Assembly: GCA_945787955.1 (NCBI GenBank)
Contig: CALZKF010000002.1
Location: forward strand, 1 to 56,223
Direction: 5' to 3'
Length of the DNA: 56,223 nt
Origin: an uncultured Acidobacteriota bacterium
GTDB taxonomy: Bacteria > Acidobacteriota > Polarisedimenticolia > Polarisedimenticolales > Polarisedimenticolaceae
Shown here: positions 39,087 through 48,479 of the stretch, piece by piece
Position numbering within the stretch: position 1 is the stretch's first letter
How the letters are laid out: each line of letters begins with the position of its first letter
Notes under the pieces: generated by a model
The model's input: the letters and a program-made list of their open reading frames with translations, nothing else
The model's database searches: none
What the model was told of the DNA's origin: nothing
Translations under genes and position numbers: made by a program

Positions 39087-40498
39087 GGACGGTGATGACG
39101 CCTGCCGGCTTCGCAGCCACGAACCCGGATCTGGCCGGAAGGTCGGTGCTGGTGATCGGTCTCGGGCGCAGCGGAAGGGCCGCCGCCAGGCTGGCCGCCT
39201 CCCGGTCCGCCCTGGTGACCTGCGCCGACAGCCGCAAACAGCTGCCGGCGGAGGCCCTGGAACTGCAACAGTCCGGGATCCGGGTTCTGGCCGGCGGACA
39301 CACGGCGGAGCTCCTCTCCGAGACCGGCGCGGAGTTGGTGGTGGTCAGTCCCGGCGTCCGGTTGGACATCGACCTCGTGCAGGTTGCACGGGAACGGGGT
39401 ATCCCGGTCTGGGGCGAGATTGAACTGGCCGCCCGCTACACCAGGGGGCGGATCATCGGAATCACCGGGTCCAACGGTAAAAGCACCGTCACCACCATGG
39501 TCGGGAACATATTACGCACCGCCGGCATCCCAGGCGGGACCGGGGGCAACCTGGAAATACCCCTGGCGGAACTGCTGGAGCAGGATGGCGAGGATGCGAT
39601 CCATGCCGTGGAGCTCTCTTCGTTCCAGCTGGAATCGGTGGAGGCGCTGGTCCCGGTGGTTGCCGTGATAGTCAACCTGACGCCGGACCATCTGGATCGC
39701 TACGACTCTTTCGACTCATACCGCCGGGCCAAGGCCAGGCTTCTGGAGGTCCAGTCCGGCACCCGCTTCAGCGTACTCAATGCCGATGACCCGGAATCAC
39801 AACGTTTTCTTCCGTCGGTGCGGGGCCGCCTGCACTTGTTCTCCCTGGAATCGGAACCGCAGGCCGGTGCGTTCGTGCGTGACGGCATGATCATGCTCCG
39901 AACCGCATACGGCGAGGAAACCGTCCTGGCGGCGGACCGGCTGCCGCTGCCCGGCCACCACAATCTGGCCAACGGACTGGCCGCCGCGCTGGCCTGCCGC
40001 CTGGCCGGGTGCGGTATCGAATCGATCGCCGGGGGCCTGGAAAGCTACCGGCCGCTGGCCCACCGATTGCAGAAGGTGGCGACCGTGGACGGCATCGATT
40101 TTTACAATGACTCCAAGGCGACCAACCTGGACGCGGTAGTGCAGGCGATCCGGTCTTTCCGGGCCGGATCGGTGCACCTGATCCTGGGCGGCAAGGACAA
40201 GGGGGGCGATTGGTCCGCTCTGCTCCCGCTGCTGCAGGAACGGGTCCGGTCGGTGTTGCTGGTGGGCCAGGCGGCGGATCGGATCTCCCGGGTTCTTGAG
40301 GGTACCGTGGCCCACCGGAACTGCGTTACCGTGCAGGCCGCCGTCCGGTCCGGGTTCCAGGACGCCCGCCCCGGGGATGTCGTGCTGCTCTCACCAGGTT
40401 GCGCCTCCTTCGACCAGTACTCCGGTTTCGAGGCCCGTGGCGACGATTTCATCGCTGCGGTGGGCGCGCTCGCCGGGCGAGGACGCGGCCATGCCTAG
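39083..40498 (+). CDS. murD: UDP-MurNAc-L-alanine:D-glutamate ligase MurD
   Basis: A 471-residue Mur ligase adding D-Glu to UDP-MurNAc-L-Ala. The N-terminal Rossmann-like domain carries VLVIGLGRSGRAAARL, the ATP loop is GITGSNGKSTVTTM, and AVELSSFQLE, NLTPDHLDRY and FYNDSKATN are family motifs. Length is normal. An internal alternative start (the second Met, residue 5) exists, but the first gives the ATGA overlap with mraY seen throughout this operon. ftsW starts 8 bp inside its end. Confidence 0.96.
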   Translation: MRTVMTPAGFAATNPDLAGRSVLVIGLGRSGRAAARLAASRSALVTCADSRKQLPAEALELQQSGIRVLAGGHTAELLSETGAELVVVSPGVRLDIDLVQVARERGIPVWGEIELAARYTRGRIIGITGSNGKSTVTTMVGNILRTAGIPGGTGGNLEIPLAELLEQDGEDAIHAVELSSFQLESVEALVPVVAVIVNLTPDHLDRYDSFDSYRRAKARLLEVQSGTRFSVLNADDPESQRFLPSVRGRLHLFSLESEPQAGAFVRDGMIMLRTAYGEETVLAADRLPLPGHHNLANGLAAALACRLAGCGIESIAGGLESYRPLAHRLQKVATVDGIDFYNDSKATNLDAVVQAIRSFRAGSVHLILGGKDKGGDWSALLPLLQERVRSVLLVGQAADRISRVLEGTVAHRNCVTVQAAVRSGFQDARPGDVVLLSPGCASFDQYSGFEARGDDFIAAVGALAGRGRGHA

Positions 40499-41570
40499 AA
40501 AGATGAGCTACGACCGCTGGCTGTTCGTCACCCCCTGCCTCCTGCTGCTGGGCGGCATGGCGATACTGGGCAGTGCCTCCCTGTTCGTGGCGATGAAATA
40601 CGAATTCAGCTCCTCGAATTACTACCTTTACCGGCAGATCGGGCACGCCATCGTCGGCATCGGCCTCATGTTCGGAGCGATGATGCTGCCGTACCGCCGG
40701 CTGGCGGAACAGAAATTCGTCATTCCGATCCTGCTGTGCTCGATCCTGAGCCTGGTGGCAGTATTGTTCTTCGAGGATGTCAACGGGTCCAAGCGCTGGA
40801 TCGACTTCGGTTTCTTCCGGTTACAGCCGTCGGAGTTCGTGAAAATCGGAGTGATCATTGTGATCGCCAGCATCCTGTCCCGGAAAGAAGACAGCATCAA
40901 CGATCTCTCCGCGGTTCCGATCCCGGTAGCGATCCTGGTGGCGCCGATCGCGATCCTGGTTTTCGTGGAACCGGACCTGGGAACCGCACTGATCATCCTG
41001 GGGACCAGTGCCCTGTTGCTGTTCTCCGCCGGCCTGAAATACCGCTACATCATCGCGGCTGCGGTGGTGGGCGCCGTCCCTCTGACCGCCGCCATCCTGC
41101 TGAAGCCATACCGGCTTCAGCGGGTGGTGGAGTACCTGTCCGGTACGGTGGCCGGTCAGGCGCTGCAGTCCCAGATCGCCATCGGGAGCGGCGGGCTCCA
41201 CGGCGTCGGACTGGGCCGTGGCCACCAACAGGCATTTTTCCTTCCGGAAGCACACACCGACTTCATCTTCGCGGTCATAGGCGAACAACTCGGTCTCCTG
41301 GGGACTCTGGCTGTCCTCGCTTCGTTCCTCATCCTGCTGTGGCGGGGGTTGCGCACCACCCTGCGGGCCCCGGACCGCTTCGGCTTTTATCTCGCCCTGG
41401 GGATCACCTGCCTGCTGTCACTGCAGGGGTTCACCAACATGGCGGTCTGTGTCGGCCTGGTGCCGACCACCGGCCTGGCGCTTCCTTTTGTTAGTTACGG
41501 AGGATCCTCCCTGCTGGCATCGCTGACGGCACTGGGTCTCCTGATCAACGTTTCGCAACATTCGAACTGA
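40491..41570 (+). CDS. ftsW: Septal peptidoglycan glycosyltransferase FtsW
   Basis: A 359-residue SEDS-family membrane protein with about ten TM segments. Conserved parts are NGSKRWIDFGFFRLQPSEF, VEPDLGTALIIL, the catalytic-Asp loop FLPEAHTDFIFAVIGEQLG, and GLALPFVSYGGSSLLASL at the C-terminus. It polymerises lipid II at the septum together with FtsI. ATG 40491 lies 8 bp inside murD with GAGGA upstream. A longer frame starting within murD lacks similarity. The cluster position between murD and murG separates it from RodA. Confidence 0.95.
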   Translation: MPRKMSYDRWLFVTPCLLLLGGMAILGSASLFVAMKYEFSSSNYYLYRQIGHAIVGIGLMFGAMMLPYRRLAEQKFVIPILLCSILSLVAVLFFEDVNGSKRWIDFGFFRLQPSEFVKIGVIIVIASILSRKEDSINDLSAVPIPVAILVAPIAILVFVEPDLGTALIILGTSALLLFSAGLKYRYIIAAAVVGAVPLTAAILLKPYRLQRVVEYLSGTVAGQALQSQIAIGSGGLHGVGLGRGHQQAFFLPEAHTDFIFAVIGEQLGLLGTLAVLASFLILLWRGLRTTLRAPDRFGFYLALGITCLLSLQGFTNMAVCVGLVPTTGLALPFVSYGGSSLLASLTALGLLINVSQHSN

Positions 41571-42682
41571 TGAAGCACTCGAACTACAGCATCCTGTTTG
41601 CAGGCGGTGGCACCGGCGGTCACCTGTACCCGGCTTTGGCGGTGGCGGATGAACTGAAGAGCAGGCACGCCTCCGCATCGATCCGGTTCGTCGGCGCCGA
41701 ACGTGGGATCGAGACCCGCCTGGTTCCGGAAGCCGGGTACGCTCTGAAGACATTGCCGCTGCACGGAATGAAAGGGGCCGGCCTGGCAGGGAAATTGAAA
41801 GCGATTTTCGCCGCCGCCCTGGCGGTGCTGTCCTGCAGCGCCTCCATGATCGGTTCCCGGCCCGACCTGGTGATCGGCGTCGGTGGTTACGCATCCGGCC
41901 CGGCGGTGTTGGCGGCCCGCCTGTTGCAGATCCGAACCATGATCCTGGAGCAGAATCATTTTCCCGGCGCCACCAACCGTTGGCTCGCCGGCTGGGTCAA
42001 CCGGATCTGCGTAGTGTCGGAGGCGGCCCGGGTGCGCTTCGGCAACCGTGGCGAAATCACCGGCAACCCGGTCCGGGCCGACTTTACCCGTATCGGGGAG
42101 CCGCCCCTGGCCCAGCGGTTGTCGATCCTGGTGTTCGGCGGCAGTCGCGGCGCTCGTTCCATCAACACCGCCATGGCGGCAGCCGCCGGTGGCCTGGCCG
42201 CCCTGCCTGCACCGCCTGCCATCGTGCACCAGACCGGGGAGGCCGACCTGGAGGCGGTACGGGAAGCTTATCGCAGCGCTTATCCCAACGGTCTGGCGGA
42301 GACGTTGCCGTACCTGGACGACATGCCGTCCCGGCTGGAACGGGCCGACTTCGTCATCAGCCGCGCCGGGGCCACTACCCTCTCGGAGCTTGCAGCCGCC
42401 GGCCGGGGCGCCCTGCTGGTGCCGTACCCTCATGCCACCGACGATCACCAGCGCCTCAATGCCCAGTCGGTTGTGGAGGCCGGCGGCGCCCGGATGATAG
42501 CCGATGCGGACCTCACCGGTGACCGCATCACAAGCCTGATCGCCGAGTTGGACTCCGACCGGCCGGCACTGGTCCGTATGGGCCATGCCGCCCGGGCGAT
42601 GGCGATTCCCGGCGCTGCCGGCCGGATTGCTTCCGTGGCGGAAGAACTTCTGGAAATCCGGGGAGGCGCCGATGTTTCGTAG
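41570..42682 (+). CDS. murG: UDP-GlcNAc:lipid I N-acetylglucosaminyltransferase MurG
   Basis: A 370-residue GT28 glycosyltransferase that turns lipid I into lipid II on the cytoplasmic face. Motifs: FAGGGTGGHLYPALAVADEL at the N-terminus, DLVIGVGGYASGPAVL, LEQNHFPGATNR, VFGGSRGARSIN and ISRAGATTLSELAA. The ATG sits on the ftsW stop (TGATG) without a strong Shine-Dalgarno, which suggests re-initiation by translational coupling. murC begins 11 bp inside its end. Confidence 0.96.
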   Translation: MKHSNYSILFAGGGTGGHLYPALAVADELKSRHASASIRFVGAERGIETRLVPEAGYALKTLPLHGMKGAGLAGKLKAIFAAALAVLSCSASMIGSRPDLVIGVGGYASGPAVLAARLLQIRTMILEQNHFPGATNRWLAGWVNRICVVSEAARVRFGNRGEITGNPVRADFTRIGEPPLAQRLSILVFGGSRGARSINTAMAAAAGGLAALPAPPAIVHQTGEADLEAVREAYRSAYPNGLAETLPYLDDMPSRLERADFVISRAGATTLSELAAAGRGALLVPYPHATDDHQRLNAQSVVEAGGARMIADADLTGDRITSLIAELDSDRPALVRMGHAARAMAIPGAAGRIASVAEELLEIRGGADVS

Positions 42683-44060
42683 GGCGCGACATCTGCACTT
42701 CGTCGGCATCGGCGGCACCGGTATGAGCGGAATCGCCGAAGTCCTCGTCAACCTGGGGTACCCGGTATCCGGCTCGGACCTGTCATCGAACCCGGCCACC
42801 CGCAGGCTGAAGAAGATGGGCGCGCGGATCCACAAGGGCCACCGGCTGTCGAATCTCAGGGCAGCGGACGTGGTGGTGATCTCCTCGGCGGTCCGGCCGG
42901 ACAACCCGGAAGTGGTGGAAGCGCGGCGGCTGAAGATCCCGGTCATCCCCAGGGCGGAGATGCTGGCCGAGCTGATGCGCCTCAAAACCGGCATCGCCGT
43001 GGCGGGAGCCCACGGAAAAACCACCACTACCGCCATGATCGCCGAGGTGCTGGACAAGGGCCGGTTGGACCCGACGGTGGTGATCGGCGGCCGGGTCGGC
43101 AATCTGCGGTCCGGCGCCAAGCTGGGAAAAGGGGACCTGATGGTGGCCGAGGCGGACGAATCCGACGGTTCGTTCCTCAAGATGAAGCCGACCATAGCCG
43201 TGGTCACCAACATCGACCGGGAGCACCTGGACCACTACGACGACCTGACGGAGATCCAGGACACCTTCGTGGAGTTCCTGTCCCGCCTTCCATTTTACGG
43301 CGTCGCTGTGGTCTGCCTGGACGATCCGAACGTTCGGTCGATCCTGCCCCGGGTGGACCGCAAGGTGATCACATACGGACTGTCAAGCGAAGCCGACATC
43401 TCGGCCACGGACGTTTCCGTTCACCAGTTCGAATCGAGTTACACGGTCTCGGCCTTCGGTGAACAGCCGGGCCGGATCACCGTCGCCCTGCCCGGACGGC
43501 ACAGCGTGTACAACAGCCTGGCCGCTGTCGCAGTCGCCATGGAGCTGGAAATCCCGTTCAAGACCATCGCCCGCGCCCTGAAATCGTTCCGCGGCGTGGA
43601 TCGCAGGTTCCAGCTCCGCGGACGGTACAACGACGCTCTGGTGGTGGACGACTACGGCCACCACCCGACGGAGATCGAAGCGGTCCTGAACGGCGTGCGC
43701 GAAGGGTTCGGCTCACGGACCATCGCCGTGTTCCAGCCGCACCGCTTCTCCCGGACCCGGGCTTTGCTGGAGGAGTTCGGCGGGGCGTTCCACCTGGCGG
43801 ACATCGTATTCGTCACCGACATCTACCCGGCCGGCGAAGAGCCGGTACCTGGATTCGACGGCTCAGTGGTTCAGGATGCCCTGGTCCGGCACGGCCACCC
43901 GGACGTGCGTTACGAGAAGGATCACGGCCGGATCGTAAAACAGCTTCGGGAACTGCTGCAGCCTGGAGACATAGCGCTGACCCTTGGGGCCGGCGACGTC
44001 TGGAAGATCGGCGACAACCTGGTCAAGAGCGGCAGAAAGAGTAGAGGGCGCAAGCCATGA
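42672..44060 (+). CDS. murC: UDP-N-acetylmuramate:L-alanine ligase MurC
   Basis: A 462-residue Mur ligase that adds the first stem-peptide residue. HFVGIGGTGMSGIAEVL binds the UDP moiety, AGAHGKTTTTAMIAEVL is the ATP loop, and EADESDGSFL, TNIDREHLDHY and DDYGHHPTEIEAVL are typical MurC blocks. ATG 42672 follows GGGGAGG and overlaps murG by 11 bp. In many dcw clusters murB and ddl come next; here ftsQ follows directly with an ATGA overlap. Confidence 0.96.
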   Translation: MFRRARHLHFVGIGGTGMSGIAEVLVNLGYPVSGSDLSSNPATRRLKKMGARIHKGHRLSNLRAADVVVISSAVRPDNPEVVEARRLKIPVIPRAEMLAELMRLKTGIAVAGAHGKTTTTAMIAEVLDKGRLDPTVVIGGRVGNLRSGAKLGKGDLMVAEADESDGSFLKMKPTIAVVTNIDREHLDHYDDLTEIQDTFVEFLSRLPFYGVAVVCLDDPNVRSILPRVDRKVITYGLSSEADISATDVSVHQFESSYTVSAFGEQPGRITVALPGRHSVYNSLAAVAVAMELEIPFKTIARALKSFRGVDRRFQLRGRYNDALVVDDYGHHPTEIEAVLNGVREGFGSRTIAVFQPHRFSRTRALLEEFGGAFHLADIVFVTDIYPAGEEPVPGFDGSVVQDALVRHGHPDVRYEKDHGRIVKQLRELLQPGDIALTLGAGDVWKIGDNLVKSGRKSRGRKP

Positions 44061-44893
44061 AAGGCAAAAACTTCCGCCATGTGGAACAGGACCGCCGCTA
44101 CTGGCGGCGGCAGGGCAACCTGAAGGTCCGCAAGGCCCGGCTGACCCGCAAGTCGTTCCGCTGGACCGGCCTGCTGCTGTTCAACGGCCTCCTGATCTGG
44201 GCGGGCTGGATTGCTTGCAGCCGGACGGTCGAGATGGCGTGCGCCGCACCGGAATTCCGCCTTGCGAATTTCGCGGTGGAGGGGGTCCACCAGACTCCCA
44301 GGGAATTGCTGGCCCGGGAACTTCTGCCGTTCAGGAACGCAAGCCTGCTGACCCTGAACCTGACGGAGGTGGCGGCGGCGGCGGAAAGCCATCCCTGGGT
44401 GGAACAGGCGGCAGTGAAGCGCATCCTGCCCGGCGGCATCCGCATCCGTCTCAAGGAACGGGTGCCCGCAGCGTTGTTCCGTGAAGGCGACCGAACCATG
44501 GTGGTGGACAGCACCGGCTTCGCCCACGACACCGCCGATCTGAGCTACCCGGGAGAGTTCCGAGGACTCCCGGTGATCACCGGTATCGAAGGCACCACAG
44601 ATGAAGAGCGCGCCCGCCGGCTGCGACGCGGGCTCGGCACCCTGCTGGCGCTGCAGAACCGGTATCCGGAATGGTCATCACGTCTGGCCACCATTGATCT
44701 GGCGAAGACGGACCGGATCACGGTTACCGACGGCAACTCCGGCGTCCGGTTGTTCCTGGATCCGGATAACGCGTTAATGAATTTTGAACATTTTCTGGCG
44801 CTTCGGGAACAAATTCACAGCCGGATCGGCCCGGTGGATTACTTCGACCTGAGGTGGAAGGATCGCATCGCCCTGATGCCCAGGCAATCATGA
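44057..44893 (+). CDS. ftsQ: Cell-division protein FtsQ (POTRA domain)
   Basis: A 278-residue bitopic protein. The cytoplasmic N-terminus is very basic (FRHVEQDRRYWRRQGNLKVR), with one TM near residues 35-55. A POTRA domain (about 72-140) follows: FRLANFAVEGVHQTPRELL and ESHPWVEQAAVKRILPGGIR. The FtsQ beta-domain then ends in VDYFDLRWKDRIALMP. It connects FtsL/FtsB to the early divisome. Start ATG 44057 overlaps murC by four bases. No ftsB was found in the window. Confidence 0.92.
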   Translation: MKGKNFRHVEQDRRYWRRQGNLKVRKARLTRKSFRWTGLLLFNGLLIWAGWIACSRTVEMACAAPEFRLANFAVEGVHQTPRELLARELLPFRNASLLTLNLTEVAAAAESHPWVEQAAVKRILPGGIRIRLKERVPAALFREGDRTMVVDSTGFAHDTADLSYPGEFRGLPVITGIEGTTDEERARRLRRGLGTLLALQNRYPEWSSRLATIDLAKTDRITVTDGNSGVRLFLDPDNALMNFEHFLALREQIHSRIGPVDYFDLRWKDRIALMPRQS

Positions 44894-44912
44894 GGAAACG
44901 GGAGATAGATCG

Positions 44913-46157
44913 GTGAAGGCAAAAAACGGGCAGCACGTTGTAGGACTTGATATCGGAACAACGAAGATCTCCTGCGTCGTAGCCGACGTGATGGACGACG
45001 GGAGGATCCACATCATCGGCCTTGGGGAGACACCCTCCCGTGGGTTGCGGAAGGGTGTGGTGGTCAACCTCAACGCCACGGTGGAGGCGGTTAAAAACTG
45101 CCTGCAGCAGGCGGAGCTCATGGCCGGCATCGATATAGAGACCGCCGTCGTCGGAATCGCCGGCGGTCATATCCGTTCTTTCAACAGCCGGGGCGTTGTG
45201 GCGGTCTCCGGTAGGGATCGCACCGTAACCCAGGAAGATATCGACCGGGTCATGGAAGCGGCCAGGGCGGTGAACATCCCCAACGACCGGGAAATCCTGC
45301 ACGTACTGCCCCAGGAATACGTGCTGGACGATCAGGGCAGCATCAGCAGTCCGATGGGGATGACCGGTTCACGCCTGGAGGCCAACGTCCACATCATCAC
45401 CGCGGCAAGCACGTCGGTGCAGAACCTGGTGACCTGCGTCAACCGGGCCGGAGTGGAAGTTCAGGATACGGTGCTGGAGCAACTGGCCTCATCCGAGTCG
45501 GTGCTCACCGACGATGAGCGGGAGCTGGGAGTGGCGCTCATCGATATCGGCGGCGGCACCACCGATCTGGCGATCTTCGAGCGGGGCTCCAAGTGGCACA
45601 CTTCGGTACTTCCGGTTGGCGGCGACCACTTCTCCAACGACCTGGCAGTCGGACTGCGGACCCCGGTACCGGAAGCTGAAAAGCTGAAGATCCGATTCGG
45701 CTGCGCCCTGTCCAGCCAGGTCCGGGAGGACGAAACCATTGAGGTCCCGACGGTGGGCGGGCGCAAGCCCCGGCTGCTGTCCCGACAGGTCATGGCGGAG
45801 ATCCTTCAGCCCCGCGCCGAGGAGATCTTCAACCTGCTTCTGAAAGAGATTACTACCGCGGGGTTTGAAAGGGTTCTGAATGCCGGTATCGTGTTGACCG
45901 GAGGCGGGAGCCTGCTGCCCGGCATGGTGGAGGTGGCGGAACAGGTATTCGACCTGCCGGTCCGCCACGGCCTGCCCACCGGGGCGGACGGTCTGGTGGA
46001 ACCGGCTTCCGGTCCTGAGTTTGCTACCGTGATCGGGCTCGCCTTGTACGGCGCTCATCACGCATCCTCCACGACGGGAGCAAGGCTGCGGTTGCGGCCG
46101 GGGTTCGTGGGCGCGTTCAACGACCGGTTGCGGTCGTGGTTTTCGGAGGTATTTTGA
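44913..46157 (+). CDS. ftsA: Cell-division actin-like ATPase FtsA
   Basis: A 414-residue actin-fold protein anchoring FtsZ to the membrane. Phosphate-binding loop [18 protein letters not shown] is at the N-terminus, the SHS2-inserted 1C domain follows, then [14 protein letters not shown] and [18 protein letters not shown]. The C-terminus, [15 protein letters not shown], is an amphipathic membrane-targeting helix. It starts with GTG at 44913 after GGGAG, 19 bp downstream of ftsQ. ftsZ begins on its stop codon. Confidence 0.96.
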   Translation: MKAKNGQHVVGLDIGTTKISCVVADVMDDGRIHIIGLGETPSRGLRKGVVVNLNATVEAVKNCLQQAELMAGIDIETAVVGIAGGHIRSFNSRGVVAVSGRDRTVTQEDIDRVMEAARAVNIPNDREILHVLPQEYVLDDQGSISSPMGMTGSRLEANVHIITAASTSVQNLVTCVNRAGVEVQDTVLEQLASSESVLTDDERELGVALIDIGGGTTDLAIFERGSKWHTSVLPVGGDHFSNDLAVGLRTPVPEAEKLKIRFGCALSSQVREDETIEVPTVGGRKPRLLSRQVMAEILQPRAEEIFNLLLKEITTAGFERVLNAGIVLTGGGSLLPGMVEVAEQVFDLPVRHGLPTGADGLVEPASGPEFATVIGLALYGAHHASSTTGARLRLRPGFVGAFNDRLRSWFSEVF

Positions 46158-47440
46158 TGGCCGGAAGAAAAAAGACTGTCCGCAAAAGACCACAGGGGGC
46201 ACCGATGATCACGTTCGACGACAACCCGGGCAAGCGCAGCTCGGTCGAGCTGTCATTCGAGGATGCTTCCAAGACCGGTGCCACAATCAAGGTCATCGGT
46301 GTCGGCGGAGGAGGAGGCAACGCCGTCAACCGCATGATCCACGCCGACCTCAGAGGGGTGCAGTTCCTGGCCTCCAACACCGACTGCCAGGCGCTGGCGA
46401 GCAACGAGGCGCCGGTGAAGATCCAGCTCGGGGCAAAACTGACCCGGGGGCTGGGCGCCGGGGCGAACCCGGAAATCGGGCGCAACGCCGCCCTGGAGGA
46501 CACCGAGAAGGTGGTGGAGGCGCTGGTAGGCGCCGACATGGTGTTCGTCACAACGGGACTGGGCGGCGGCACCGGCACCGGTGCGGCGCCGATTATCGCC
46601 AACCTGGCCCGGGAAGCCGGCGCCCTGGTTGTGGCGGTAGTGACCCTGCCGTTCGGATTCGAGGGCAAACGGCGGCGCGCCCAGGCGGACGAGGGTCTGG
46701 CGGCCCTGCGGCAGGTGGTGGACACCGTCATCACCATCCCCAACGACAAACTGCTCCACACCGTGGAGAAAGGAACGCCGATCTCGGAAGCGTTCATCAT
46801 GGCTGACGACATCCTGCGCCAGGCGGTGCAGGGCATTTCCGACCTGATCACCGTCTCCGGCGAGATCAACCTCGACTTCGCCGACGTCAAGGCAGTGATG
46901 GCCGGAATGGGTATGGCGCTCATGGGAACCGGTATCGCCGACGGCGAGCACCGCGCGGTAGACGCCGCCCAGAGGGCGATCTCGTCGCCACTCCTGGAAG
47001 ACGCCTCCATCCACGGCGCCCGGGGCGTGCTCATCAATATATGCGGCGGTGAGGACATGAGCCTGCATGAGGTGTCCGAGGCGGCGGAAATCATCCAGGA
47101 GGCGGCGGATCCCAACGCCAACATCATCTTCGGCACCGTCATCGACCGCAGCCTGCAGGGCACGATCAAGGTCACGGTGATCGCCACCGGTTTCCACCAG
47201 TCCGACGCCCAGCGCCTGGAACACGCCTTGCCGGTTGAACAGGCTGCCCCGCAGGAACATAATGTCCGTGGAGTGAGCGGGTTCGAACGGCCGGCGAACC
47301 GGGACCGGGAACTGTTTATGCGCCCGGAGACCCGTGAGACACCGGAGCTGGACCCGTCTGAGGACGGTCACATGCCGAACTTCGCCGACATGAAGGACGA
47401 CTTGGACGTACCTTCATTCCTCAGGAAGCAGATGGACTGA
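46157..47440 (+). CDS. ftsZ: Cell-division tubulin-like GTPase FtsZ
   Basis: A 427-residue GTPase forming the Z ring. [17 protein letters not shown] begins at residue 44, the tubulin signature is [10 protein letters not shown], and the conserved C-terminal peptide is [13 protein letters not shown] after a short variable linker. The N-terminal extension before IKVIG is about 30 residues longer than in E. coli and basic ([13 protein letters not shown]). ATG 46157 has GGAGG 7 bases upstream and overlaps the ftsA stop. ATG 46205, preceded by AGGGGG, is a credible internal start giving a conventional length. It is the last gene of the dcw core. Confidence 0.96.
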   Translation: MAGRKKTVRKRPQGAPMITFDDNPGKRSSVELSFEDASKTGATIKVIGVGGGGGNAVNRMIHADLRGVQFLASNTDCQALASNEAPVKIQLGAKLTRGLGAGANPEIGRNAALEDTEKVVEALVGADMVFVTTGLGGGTGTGAAPIIANLAREAGALVVAVVTLPFGFEGKRRRAQADEGLAALRQVVDTVITIPNDKLLHTVEKGTPISEAFIMADDILRQAVQGISDLITVSGEINLDFADVKAVMAGMGMALMGTGIADGEHRAVDAAQRAISSPLLEDASIHGARGVLINICGGEDMSLHEVSEAAEIIQEAADPNANIIFGTVIDRSLQGTIKVTVIATGFHQSDAQRLEHALPVEQAAPQEHNVRGVSGFERPANRDRELFMRPETRETPELDPSEDGHMPNFADMKDDLDVPSFLRKQMD

Positions 47441-47450
47441 GGAGGATCAG

Positions 47451-48479
47451 ATGCCGGTTCGGAAGATCCTGGTCATTGACGACGATCCGGAAACCTGCCG
47501 CATGCTGCGTGCCAACTTCGCCGGGAAACCGATGGAGTTCCACGGGGCGCTGAGCGGCGAAGACGGCATCCGCAAGGCGGTGGAGATCCAGCCTGACGTC
47601 ATCCTCCTGGACCTGATTATGCCGGGTATCGACGGCATCGAAGCGGCCGACCGGCTCAAGGGTGATTCCCGCACCGCCCTGACGCCTGTGATATTCCTGA
47701 CTTCCTGTCGATCCACGGAGCACAAGGTCAAGGCTTTCAGCGCCGGCGCGGACGATTTCATGACCAAGCCGTTCGACTTCGACGAGGTCGAGGCACGGAT
47801 CGGTTCCCAACTCACCCGCAGAGACCTGCTTCTGGGTTTGAACTTGAAGATCGACCACCTCACCGGCAACAAACTGGAGCTGGAGCATCGCCTGACCCTG
47901 GACGATAAGACCGGACTCTGCAATTTCAGGGAGTTCCGCCGCAAACTGCGGGAAGAATGGATGCGGTCCGAACGCTACGGAGCGCCGCTGTCCCTGGTGA
48001 TGTTCGATCTGGACGACTTCAAGAGATTCAACGACACATACGGTCACCCGGCAGGGGACGTCGCCCTCCAGGAATTTGCCACCCTGCTGAACGGCGGCGC
48101 CAGGGCGACCGACATGGTCGCCAGGTACGGAGGCGAGGAGTTCGCCATGATCCTCCCCCATACCGATATCATCATGGCGACCCGTGTGGCCGAACGTATC
48201 CGGGCTGCAGTGGCTGATTTTCAGTTCAACTCCGGTGTTGCTCCGGCGAAAATGACCGTCTCCGGCGGTGTGGCCGCTTATCCGACCACCGGTGCGGTAG
48301 ATTCGGTAGACAGCCTGGTGGAGCATGCCGACCGGGCGTTGTACCGGGCCAAGGAGCTGGGCAAGAACCGGGTGGAAAGCGCCGAAGACGGTGGTGGGGA
48401 CAAGATCAACAGGGACCACAGCCGCAAGTACGGCAGCCGCACCTCATCGACCCTGACCGGAAAACCGTCGACGGACTAA
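47451..48479 (+). CDS. PleD-like response regulator with GGDEF diguanylate cyclase domain
   Basis: A 342-residue protein. The receiver domain (about 5-120) carries D54 in LLDLIMPG and K106 in MTKPFD. A GGDEF domain (about 150-315) follows, with the active-site motif GGEEF at 227-231 and the product-inhibition I-site RxxD at R218-D221. Phosphorylation should therefore stimulate c-di-GMP synthesis with feedback control. It starts 10 bp after ftsZ with GGAGG and may be co-transcribed with the dcw cluster, potentially linking division to c-di-GMP. The stop codon interlocks with the convergent lnt stop. Confidence 0.92.
   Translation: MPVRKILVIDDDPETCRMLRANFAGKPMEFHGALSGEDGIRKAVEIQPDVILLDLIMPGIDGIEAADRLKGDSRTALTPVIFLTSCRSTEHKVKAFSAGADDFMTKPFDFDEVEARIGSQLTRRDLLLGLNLKIDHLTGNKLELEHRLTLDDKTGLCNFREFRRKLREEWMRSERYGAPLSLVMFDLDDFKRFNDTYGHPAGDVALQEFATLLNGGARATDMVARYGGEEFAMILPHTDIIMATRVAERIRAAVADFQFNSGVAPAKMTVSGGVAAYPTTGAVDSVDSLVEHADRALYRAKELGKNRVESAEDGGGDKINRDHSRKYGSRTSSTLTGKPSTD

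Noticed and set aside
41495-43213. A long minus-strand open frame (about 572 codons) opposite murG and murC
   Set aside because: It is antisense to two unambiguous Mur enzymes and its translation shows no recognisable motif.
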